This document shows positions 1 to 10,944 of a stretch of 64,000 bases of DNA, piece by piece. A program made the position numbers and the translations under genes. How positions within the stretch are numbered: the stretch's first letter is position 1; every line of letters begins with the position of its first letter. The stretch lies in NCBI GenBank assembly GCA_025558095.1, contig JAIVFI010000022.1, forward strand, positions 434,001 to 498,000, given 5' to 3'. This DNA comes from Hyaloraphidium curvatum. Taxonomy: Eukaryota; Monoblepharomycota; Hyaloraphidiomycetes; Hyaloraphidiales; Hyaloraphidiaceae. A model generated the notes under the pieces. It saw only the letters and a program-made list of their open reading frames with translations, did not search any database and was not told the origin of the DNA.

Positions 1-2396
1 AGAACCGAGCTGTACGTGAAACTGCCTTTTGCCGCACCGCGACGCTGACGTAGCAGGCGCCAGGTGGTGCAACAGCAGCTGAACAATGTGCTTGAAGGCC
101 TCGTCGTAAGCCCGGAGCTCATAAGGTGCCTGCCTGCGTCGTGGTTTCGTGCATACTTAGAAGTTGACGCCGTACCACGCATCGGCAGGAGAATCGCGGA
201 CGGCGAGGTTGGGGAAGTCTACGTGCAGGCCGTGGCCGAGCTGGACAAGAAGATCGCGTACGTCAAGTCGCAGCAGGGGAAGCCTTTGAGGGCCTTTAGG
301 GACGTTGGCCCGGAACTGGAGCGTTTAAGATTGAAAGCGAGTGGTCTGGACTCTGCGCTTGACTGGAGCTGGAAAGTCTGACGAAATGTACAGGCAGCGG
401 ACAAGATACGGACCTTCTTTGCCGAGCGTATGAAGGCGCTGCGGAGCCACAATGCCAACCTGTCAATAGTCCAGCAGAGCTCGTTGCTCAAGTTCAAAGA
501 GCTGTTCTGGTTCCTCGTCGACCGGCACCAGGATGCGGCGTCAGATTTGCGGCAAAGCTACATGAACACGGTTGAGGCATATTACTATTCGCACTTCGAG
601 AAGTACATAAAGACGCTCGCAAAGCTACAGGTAGAGCCGCATCGTCGGAGCCCCCGCCACGTACCCTGACCCTCGTTCGCAGATCCCCCCGGGCAAATCT
701 GAGTTTCTGGGTCAGGATGAGGCGAAGAAGGGTGCGTTCTCATGCCCTTCGGCGAACGATTGATTCTTATGGCGATGGCGCCACAGGCCTGTTTGCCGCC
801 TCGAAGCCAGCTGTCCGCGACCGAGGGAACGTCTACTCTCTGGGAGACCGCATACAGGTCCTTTCCAACCCGGACCCCGGAATCATTGTCACGCACGTTG
901 CAGAGGCGAGCAACCAGGTTGGGCGCCTGCAAGTTCCTGTCGCGACCCTTGCTGATCCAGCGCAGCACTTTCCGTACGAGGTCATCTTCAAGAGCTTCAA
1001 TCGGTTGCTCCTTGACAATGCTGCATCCGAGTACGTGTTCATATCGGAGTTCTTCCAGTCTCCACGCCTCCGGCATTCTTTGTCCAAATCTGCCAATGGA
1101 GCCATCCTCGCTGCCGTGACGTTCGTCAGCGTGTTTGGCTCCACGTTGGAGCTCCTGCTGGTGAGCAAGGTCGCCGTCAGATGGACTGCCATTCGCTGAC
1201 CAATCTCCACAACCACCCAGGCGTCCATCAAGAGCTTTGTGGAGGCTACAACAGATGCGATCGCGGTTCTGCTCGCCATACGAATGAACCAACAGCATCA
1301 GTTCATAATGCAGCGCCGCCAGGTTCCTTGTTTGGAGAGCTACTTCAACGCGATCAACATGCTTCTTTGGCCGCGTTTCCAGATGATCATGGACATGCAC
1401 GTGGAAAGCGTTCGCCGGAGTGGCACGGCGCACTTGGTGGGAAACAACAAGGAAGTTCATCCGCACTACGTGAGTGCAAATGCGCTCTGCCTTGGCGCGG
1501 CTGACAGGCGGGGGCCAAAGATTACAAGGCGGTATGCCGAGTTTGCCTCGTCAATCCTCTCGCTGAATCAGGGCTACGAAGATCCTCTCGTTCTGGCTAG
1601 GTTGTGGCTTTTTGGCATCGCGTCCTACTCGAGAGTAACATTTGTCTCGTAGTCTTGCGCGCTTGCGCGGTGAAGTGGATGCACTCCTGTTAAAGATGTC
1701 AGGCGAGATCGCGGACAAGAAAAGCCGTCTCATTTTCATGATCAACAACTACGATTTGGTTCTGCTCATCTTGAATGTAAGTTCCGGACGTCTTCGCCGA
1801 CGCAGTAACCACAAGACCGGTTCAGGAACATTCCGAATCGGCGTTCGACGGCGAAAAGTCGACCTTTCAGGACGCATTGGGGAGCAAGACAGCCGAATAC
1901 GTCGAGGAAGAGCTACGTCCGCACTTTTCTTCCCTCATCGCCTTTGTCACCAAGTTTGAGAGCGTTCTGACCTCGCCCGATACGGCGAAGGAGGAAGAAC
2001 TGGCCCGTAGCAACGCCAGTGAGTGCTTCCTCCTCATTCCGCCCAGGGCGTCCCCTTGACTTCGGAGCCCCAGGATCGCTTGAGGAAATTGCCGCAGCCT
2101 TCAACCGCACGTGGAAGAACGTTCTGGCCGGCGTCAACACCACCGTCATCCACGCCTTCCCAAACTTCCAGAACGGGTCCCGCGTGCTGCAATCAATCTT
2201 CACCCGACTCGTGGTCTACTATCAAAACTTTCTCGATCTCTGGCAGCGCCGGTTTGGTTCCCAGAAACCCTCCGTCGCTCCCGTCAACCTGCAAACTGTC
2301 CTTTTGGAACTCAAGGTAGCTGCCAGCGAAGAACCTCCGGTGATCCCGTCTAATCCCGCGTTGCAACCCTACAAGCGATACCGCTCCGTCTTTTGA
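1..2396 (+). CDS. VPS52: Vps52/Sac2, GARP/EARP tethering complex subunit (5' end outside window)
   Basis: Vps52 is a subunit of the GARP/EARP complexes that tether endosome-derived vesicles at the trans-Golgi. The window opens inside an intron (acceptor at about 61-63). Exons then carry the family's conserved stretches in order: ELDKKIAYV and AFRDVGPELERLRLK (to 336), a block with SLLKFKELFWFLVDRHQ (394 to about 630), GNVYSLGDRIQVLSNPDPG (about 830), LESYFNAINMLLWPRFQ (about 1330), RLIFMINNYDLVLLIL (about 1720), and the C-terminal LQSIFTRLVVYYQNFLDLW. At least six short introns interrupt it. The first complete intron seems to use a GC...AG pair (337-393), which joins LRLK directly to AADKIRTFF in frame. 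The N-terminal coiled-coil part lies upstream of the window. The stop at 2394-2396 faces the 3' end of cofilin. The identity is firm; the exact exon edges are partly unresolved. Confidence 0.88.
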
Positions 2397-2429
2397 TACC
2401 ATGTAGAGTCCCTGCCGCCTCCGAATGAA

Positions 2430-2992
2430 TTACTTCTTCCCGACCTTTTCCAGCACCGCCTCGTAATCCAGCTCGTCCAAATCCGTCGCCTGGATTTCCG
2501 CGGAGACGCCCTCGAACCGTTTCCGCAGCTCCGACTTGCTTCCGGCGTACACCATCTTCTGCTTCACCTTCGCAGTGTCGGGGACCCTGCCAGGAGGCCG
2601 GGGTCAGACCGGAGGGTCGGGGAAGCGCAAGGACCTCACCAAGAGATAAAGAGGATCTTGTTCCTCTCACCGTCGCCGGTCGACGACGAAAAGAAAAAGT
2701 CGTACACGGCGTACAAGCAATCGTCCTTGGGGAGCGACGCGACGAAGGCCTTGTACTCGGCCTCCGCGCCGCTCTTGTCGGCATTGGCCGGGGCGGTCTT
2801 CTCCACCACGATTTGCTTAAGGTCGTCGCTGAGCTTGAAGACGAGGTACTGGTACTTCTTTCCCAGCTTAAGGGCGTTGTAGGCCTCGAGGCACTGGTCG
2901 TCGACGCTGATGCCCGTGGTCTGCGGGTCCCAGTCAGCATGGCACAGGACGCGCAGGCGTCTTCCGCCGCGATTTGATGCGCCGCATACCAT
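2430..2992 (-). CDS. COF1: Cofilin / ADF actin-severing protein
   Basis: Cofilin binds and severs ADP-actin filaments in the cytoplasm. The exons read as complement(join(2430..2586, 2640..2920, 2990..2992)). The first exon is just the ATG, followed at once by a GTATGC...GCAG intron, so the protein begins M-TTGISVDDQCLEAYNALK. An intron very close to the start is also known for the yeast cofilin gene. The single ADF-H domain shows the usual features: a Ser/Thr-rich N-terminus, LKLGKKYQYLVFKL, DCLYAVYDFFF, and a C-terminal half with YAGSKSELRKRFEG ending in EKVGKK. The predicted length of about 146 residues is normal for the family. It is head to head with MetAP2; the two start codons are about 125 bp apart. 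Confidence 0.93.
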
Positions 2993-3115
2993 GGTAGCGG
3001 GTTCGGAGCGGGACTAGGCGATTTGCTGACTCCGACGAGCACGAGCGGACCCCTGTGCGCGCGAGCATGCAAGCCAAGGGGTTTCGCACCCAAACTTATC
3101 TGGGCAGTCAAGGAG

Positions 3116-4807
<1,692 letters not shown>

Positions 4808-4864
4808 TGTTGTTGCGATGTCTTGTTCATGAGATGTATCACAATCAAGGAATGAAAAAGATTA

Positions 4865-7646
4865 CTACATCTTTATGTTTTTCCGGGCCGTCGCCGTGCC
4901 GATCGTGCAAGAGTTTACCTGGCCTCTGTGTCAGCATTGCAAGCTGGCATAGGGCAAGCATACTCACCTTGGTCGCGAATCGCAGTGAATTCAACGTTTC
5001 GCTGAAGTGGACAGGGAGGGGGCTGACATTGACGAACATCAACGTCTTGGAATTGCCACCTTTCAGGGTGGGAATCAGTCGACAATCGCGAAGATGCAGA
5101 GACATCCACGCACCCAAGGAGTTTTGTAGCAAATAGGTGAGCTTCGAGTTCCGGTACGGTATGTGTTGCTCCTTGTTGGCAAGGGCAGCAATAACGTCCC
5201 CCAAGCAGCTCAGGCTCTTGTTGATCGCCTGGGTCTCCTTGAGGCGGTCTCCAGTGGCCCCGGATTGGGCCAGCCGCTCCGATCCCGCGAGGTCGATGAG
5301 GTTCAAAATGCCCTCGGAGCTCTCGGTCGTGATGGAGTTGGTGCCGTTCAAGCGCAGCGTGAAGACGCTGGGAGAGGCTGAGTCACAGGGCAGAAGCCGA
5401 AAGGACCGAACTTGCCTGTGACTCCGCGACGATCGTTCGTTCAGGTTGGTCGATCCGGTGGCCCTCGTTTGGCTTGCTCGCTTCAACAGGTTGGTGACCT
5501 CGTTCTGCGAGGAAACCGGGACCACGCAAATGTCCGAGACGCGGGTCTTGTTGGTCTTGGGATCGTGCCTGATCTCGTATTTGTGGTCCCCGCTCTCCTT
5601 GCCCAGCAAGTCCCGGATGTTCTCGTTGTAGATCTCGAGGTACTGCGCTTCCATCGTGTAGCTCCACCCCTTCTCTTCCAAGCCCTTCGCGGTGTCAAAG
5701 ATCTGGCGCACTGCGCGCGGAATCATTCCCATCAGCTCCGCACTGTCAATGTTGTCTGCTGGACCCTCCATGCTGCCAAGCAATCCTTAGCTTGGTAGCA
5801 AGATGTTGTGCGGACGAAGGGACGTACGTGAAGGTTTTCCCGCTACCGGTTTGTCCGTAGGCAAAGATGCAGACGTTGTACCCGTCCAAAGCAGATTGCA
5901 CAAGCTGGGAGATGTCTTCAAACACTTCAGCCTGCTTTGACGCTGGTTGGTAGACCTGCAATGGGGTTCGAGTTGAGTCCCGCGGCGCGGGCGTAGGAAT
6001 CCGAGTACCTTGTCGTACTGGAAAGGATATGCCTTGGTGACGGACTTCATCCCATCCGCGGAATCCTACAGGAGAATGAGCACAACTCTCCTTTCGCGCA
6101 GGCCGCTTTCGAGCACGCACCGCGGATTGGACGAGCTCGATCTCTTGGTCACCTTCCGGATACCGGATTTGTGCCGATACCGGCCCATCGTTCTCGGCCG
6201 ATTCTGTAGCTGCAAGGAAATCAGGCAAGAAGCAAACAAGGCAGCATGTTCGGGCCTACGGAGAATCGGCCGGACACGGCAGAACACGCGAATGTTCCCC
6301 TTCAACTCCTGCAAAAGAACCTGTTAGATTCGTGCGCGCCAAAGACCAGGAGGCATGGACGAACCAAGATGGTGTTGTGCAGCTTCCGCCGCATGGTCTC
6401 CGCTTCCCGCAGCTTCTGCTCGGCGTCCCGCACTCTGCTCTCCGCGGTTGCGAGCCCACTCTGCAGCTGCGCGATGCTTTGGTCCCGCTCTTGGAGCGTC
6501 TCTTGCAGGTTCTGATTGCGAAGACACGTCAGTGCCATGTCCGTCCCGGAAGCAAGAAACCCACCTCTAATCGGGCTTTCTGCGAGCGGCACTCCGATTC
6601 CAAAGACAGCCCATGCGCTTTCTCCGTCGACAGCGCGGCCTTGGGTAGCCGTCAGAACCAAGCTCAAGACGAGCGACTGCACTGGCTCACTTTGAGCTTC
6701 GCCGTTTCTTGGAGGTAACCTTCCACCTCCGCCTCCAGCTTGTAGTTCTCTCCCTTCAGCCGTTTGATCTCCTCCATCCTCCCTTCGATCTCCGCGGCAT
6801 GCGAAGCCTTCAGGCTCTTGGTCTCCTCGTCATGTGTCCGACCCAGCACCTGGCAGGCACCAGACGGGACATCTCAGGTCCGGGTCCGCCGATTCGATGC
6901 CGGCATCCCGACCTGGAGCTTTTCCCTGAGCTCGTTCAGCTCTTGCATGACAACCGAGTTCTCCCGCTCCTTCGTCTCCACCTTCTCCTGCAGACTTGCC
7001 CGGAACGCGACGAGCTCTCGTACTGGGCATCCGGGGATTCGGCATCAGGACCTCGTCCAGAGGCAGACCGCGGGCCACCGCACTTGTCCGCTGGCTATCC
7101 TCCAGTTGCGACTGGTTGGAGCCCATCTGCTGCTCCATGAGCTTCGTCTTTTCCATGAAGAAGCGCGTGAGCTGCTCCGTGTCCTCCAGCCGGCCCTGGG
7201 ACGCCCGCATGAGAGATGGCTGCGGCGCGCGGCGGGCGGCCCACCTTTGTGTCCCATGCTGCCCTCTTCTTCAACTTCGGCGTAATCAGCTTGTGCTCCC
7301 CGGGAGCAGCGGCAGCCGGTGCCGGCTCGGGCTCGGGCGGGGGTGCGGGATCGGAGCGGGGGACGGTCGTGCGGGGCGCCGGAGCCGGCTTCCTGAGGCC
7401 CACGGACGACGCGAACGCCTTCTGCGGCGGCGCCTGCTTGGCGGGTGCCTTCTTCGGCGGGGGCGCCGCGACGTTCGCGGCGTCGAGGCGCTGCCGCGTG
7501 TTGCGCGCCGGCGGCGGTGAGTCGCGCAGCCGCTTGGCGGGCGGCGCCGCGCCACGCACGTTCTCGTTCGCCGCCGCCTTGGGCGCGGGCGACGCGTGCG
7601 CCGTCGGCTGCGGGAGCCGCGACGGCTGCCGGAGGCCGCCCTGCAT
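4865..7646 (-). CDS. Kinesin-14 (C-terminal motor, Kar3/HSET type)
   Basis: This is a minus-end-directed microtubule motor of the kinesin-14 type, which acts in spindle assembly. Order from the N-terminus: a basic Pro/Ala-rich disordered tail (about 7646-7210), a long coiled coil (about 7200-6310), then the neck [14 protein letters not shown], which marks a C-terminal motor. The motor has the P-loop [10 protein letters not shown], switch I NERSSRSH, switch [11 protein letters not shown], and [11 protein letters not shown]. The last exon, after an intron with donor just past RFATKV, encodes NSCTIGTA...NIKM and the stop at 4865-4867, as expected for this class. Several short introns break the coiled coil and motor. 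An in-frame extension above 7646 starts only with TTG, so the ATG at 7646 was taken. The gene shares a 185-bp promoter region with VMP1. Confidence 0.9.
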
Positions 7647-7830
7647 TCCAGGCGCGTTGCGAATTCGCAGAATCAAGAGTAGAGGTCACAATCAAACACG
7701 CGACTTGACTTGGACTGATCAAACCGGGATCCGATGCGCTAGACGTCGCTAGACAACCACCATTGAGCGACCGATACCCCCTTTGGAGCGCCGCCGCCGC
7801 CCCTCCGCGCCCGCGGCCGGCACGCCCGCC

Positions 7831-9492
7831 ATGCCGGCGGCCCGCCGCGCCAGCTTCGCCCGGCTGGCGGCCGCGCTGCCCAAGGACGACATCGGTGCGC
7901 CGCCCGCCGCCCCGCCCGGCCGCGCTGACACCCCGCAGACCGCATCGATGAGGCGCGGAAGGCGTTCGCCCTGGTGGGTGCGCCGCGAATGCCGTGCGGG
8001 CAAGCCGCCAACCCCCCGGCAGGAACGGAGCCGCGTGCGCCTCTTCTCCCACCCCCTCGTCGTGGCAAAGTACTTTTCGTACTACATCGCCTCGCACTTC
8101 CAGTTCCTTGCCCGCTTCATGCGCGGCAACCTCGGATCGCTGGCGCTGGTGGCGTTTTCGGGCTACGCCGGCTACGTCTCGTACCACGCCGAGGGCCCGC
8201 ACCAGAAGGTGTGCCCCGCCCAGCCATCGTCGCCGCTGCGGGCCGCGCCTGACGCGAAGCGCCCGCCCCGCAGGCTGTGCAGCGCCTGGAGTCGCTGATC
8301 TTGTGGTACGGGTGGTGGACGCTGCTGGGGGTCATGTCCTCGATCGGGCTCGGGACCGGGCTGCACACCTTCGTGCTCTTCCTCGGACCGCACCTGGCGC
8401 AGGTGACGACGGTGGCGTACGACTGTGGGCATTTGAATTTCGCCATGCGGGGCCCCGAAAGGTGGGCTGGGCGCCAACCAGGTGCCTCAACCGGATCGGC
8501 AACCCGCTCCTCCTGCCGCACAGCTTCGAATGCCGACCGCACCCCGAGGCATCCCTGACCATTTGGCGAATCGCGCAAAAGGTTAAGTGGGAGGCCTTCT
8601 TCTGGGGATTTGGAACTGCGCTGGGCGAGCTGCCGCCATACTTTGTGGCCCGGGCAGGTGGGTCTCGCCAGGCGAGTTGGCCCGGTTCGCGGCTGACGAG
8701 CGTTCTGGTCGTGCCGGCATGGATGTTTCCTGGAACTAGCTGCTATCGCTGGGAAGGAGGACGACGAGGACGGGCCCGAGGACGCGTTTGCCGAGATTGA
8801 GGATCTGGAGCGGAGGCCGGTCAAGGAGCTGGGGCTCTACGACCGGGCCAAGCTGGTCATCATGAAGCTGCTCAAGGGTTACGGCTTTGTTGGCATCCTG
8901 ATCTGCGCATCTGTGGGCTCTTTGGCGGGGTTCGCGCTGGGTCTGGGGCTCACGGCTGCTTTCCCTGCACCAGATACCAAACCCCCTCTTCGACCTCGCC
9001 GGCATCTTGTGCGGGCAGTTCCTCATACCCTTCTATACCTTTTTCGGCGCCACTGTGATTGGCAAGGCGATCATCAAGACGTCCCTCCAGTCGCTATTTA
9101 TCATCGCGCTCTTCTCCAAGGGCACGACGGACTTTGTGCTCGCCTTCCTGCACGAGCACGCGCCGAGCCTCCACTCCTTTGCCGAGCGGCTTTTCCACGA
9201 GCAGTCGCAGAAGTTCCGGCACCTCAACGCCCCGGACGTGGACGTGGGTGGCTTTCCGGCGGGCTTTCGCCCCCGCCTGACCCTCGCTCGGCGACAGGAT
9301 CCCGCGCACATCGTCAGCGTCATTTGGCGCGTCGTGGTTACGTGCATGCTGGGCTACTTCCTCGTGTCGATCGTCGAGTCGCTGGCGATAGCCGAGATGC
9401 GGTCGGAGCACCGCACGAAAGTGAGGGAGCTGTCGGACGAGCTCCTCGATAGACGGGCGGCGGCGGCGAAGAAGGCGATAGACGACTCATAG
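7831..9492 (+). CDS. VMP1: Vacuole membrane protein 1 homologue (VMP1)
   Basis: VMP1 is a multi-pass ER membrane protein with a DedA/VTT-type domain. In animals and Dictyostelium it is a lipid scramblase needed for autophagosome formation. Conserved family blocks are present: [55 protein letters not shown] and [13 protein letters not shown]. An acidic loop ([18 protein letters not shown]) lies between the second and third, as in other VMP1 proteins. Five short introns are visible, among them 8209-8273, about 8456-8521, 8660-8739, about 8920-8970 and about 9246-9298. The start is the first in-frame ATG; an upstream extension begins only with TTG. VMP1 is missing from Dikarya model yeasts as far as I recall, so its presence fits an early-diverging lineage. 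Confidence 0.9.
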
Positions 9493-9814
9493 ACCGTCAA
9501 CGTGGCTCGTGCCGGGGCCATCGGTCCTTCCGCGTGCCTCGGGGGCATCTCGGATCCGCAATACGCGGGGCAGAGGATACCGCTCAATCCTCCCCGCACC
9601 TTGGCGGAGCCTGGTCCTGCCCGCCGACTCCTGTCGATCCCTAGGTGGCCCCGAGACATAGGAACGCGTGTTCCACACGGTTCTGTACAGTGATTCACCG
9701 GCCCTGTGCACCCCTCCCAGAGTTCCCCTCCCGCACGGGGGCGCCGCACGCGCGCCGCAGTCCAATGACGACAGATGGTATCTCGCACCGTGTTCGAGCC
9801 GCGGCGACGCCGCA
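9493..9814. other. Intergenic, convergent 3' ends
   Basis: This 322-bp gap lies between the stop codons of VMP1 and the endosulfine gene, which face each other. I see no gene, repeat or RNA in it. It presumably holds both 3' untranslated regions. Confidence 0.5.
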
Positions 9815-10249
9815 TCATTGCTTGTCCTCCTCCGCCGCGACGTCCGCGTGCCGCTGGCCGGCCTTCTCGGCGATGGCGGCGGCCTCCGGCGTCAGCGACT
9901 CGCGGTTGGGGCTGCGCGCCGGGATCGTGTGCGGGATGCGCTCGGGCGACGGGTGCTGCGAGCCGACGTCCTTGTCTGACGTCTTGCCGGCCTTGGACAG
10001 CGCGTAGTCGCCCGAGTCGAAGTACTTGCGGTCGCTCTAAAATGGCGTCACCGGCCGTCCCTCGCCGTGCGGAATCCGCATCGCACCTTCAGGTGGCGGT
10101 TGACGAGGTCCTTGCGCGCCGGCGGCAGCCGGCCGTAGCGCTCGAAGAATGCGCGGTCCTCGGGCGACAGCGCCTGCGCGGGTCAGCGGCGCCGGAAGGC
10201 CGCGCGGCGCACCCACCGCCACGTCGACGGGCGGCTTTGCCGCGGACAT
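9815..10249 (-). CDS. Endosulfine / ARPP-19 / Igo family PP2A-B55 inhibitor
   Basis: Small phosphoprotein which, after phosphorylation by Greatwall/Rim15-type kinases, inhibits PP2A-B55 and so controls mitotic entry or quiescence. The signature KYFDSGDYALSKAG is complete, and its Ser is the known phosphosite. It is preceded by the conserved helix ERYGRLPPARKDLVNRHLK and followed by a disordered tail with SPERIPHTIPARSP. Exons read as complement(join(9815..10036, 10087..10173, 10217..10249)); all junctions are GT...AG and keep the frame, giving about 113 residues. It is head to head with TMEM14, with about 125 bp between start codons. No Greatwall/Rim15 kinase is visible in the window. Confidence 0.92.
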
Positions 10250-10373
10250 TGCGACGCGTCGCTCTGCGGCACGGTCACGGGGGGAGGGGACGAGGTGGTC
10301 GTGCACCGCCCGGTCCGCTCACTACTCCCTTCGCACGGCACTTCTCACCGATCACAACACTCGCCGATTGACA

Positions 10374-10907
10374 ATGGGAACGCGTGTCACCGGCGCTGCC
10401 CACCCGGCAACGGCTCTCGCCGCCGTGACCGCCGTCGGCGGCGTGGTCGGCTACGTCAGAGGAAAGAGCGTCCCATCGCTGGCCGCCGGCCTCACGTTCG
10501 GGGCGCTGTACGGAATCAGCGCACGGCTCATCAACGAAAACGCGGATTACGGCATGGAGCTCGCTGCGGCCACGTCTGGCGTGCTGGCCGGTGCCAGTGG
10601 GTTCCTGCCGGCGGCGTCTTCGCGCTCTTCTCACGCGTCTTCGCGCTCTTCTCACCCGTCTTGCCTTCGTCATCATCTCTTTCCTGCGCGGTCCCGACAC
10701 CACGATGTCTCCGGCTCATTTCTATCGCTCTATTTTCTTCTTGCTCTTGCGTTCCCGCGGCGCATCGATTCTTGTTCAATCTCCCGATCTCTCGGCGCAG
10801 TGCTCCCCCGCGGCATCAAGACGAAGAAGCCCGTACCGCTGGCCCTCGGTGTCGCTGGGCTGATCGGACTCGTCTACTACGGCAACAAAGTTTATCAGCA
10901 GATGTGA
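10374..10907 (+). CDS. TMEM14 family membrane protein
   Basis: Small protein with about three or four membrane segments. The animal homologue TMEM14C is linked to mitochondrial porphyrin transport. Exons 10374..10596 and 10801..10907 join to a 109-residue protein. The family features are visible: Ala/Gly-rich TM1, GYVRGKSVPSLAAGL, the NENADYGMELAAATSG loop, then AMLPRGIKTKKPVPLALG and a last TM ending YYGNKVYQQM. The single intron (10597-10800) is 204 bp, long for this genome, and contains a tandem 21-bp repeat. The neighbouring Atm1 gene also acts in mitochondria, but no operon-like link is implied. Confidence 0.9.
   Translation: MGTRVTGAAHPATALAAVTAVGGVVGYVRGKSVPSLAAGLTFGALYGISARLINENADYGMELAAATSGVLAGASGFLPAASSRSSHASSRSSHPSCLRHHLFPARSRHHDVSGSFLSLYFLLALAFPRRIDSCSISRSLGAVLPRGIKTKKPVPLALGVAGLIGLVYYGNKVYQQM
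10614..10655. repeat. Tandem 21-bp repeat, two copies, inside an intron
   Basis: Two back-to-back copies (10614-10634 and 10635-10655) of a pyrimidine-rich 21-bp unit beginning GCGTCTTCGCGC. A third, partial copy follows. It lies wholly within the TMEM14 intron and probably accounts for part of its unusual length. Confidence 0.85.
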
Positions 10908-10944
10908 CGAGTTGATTTGGGGATCTGTACAGCCGCAAGAAACC

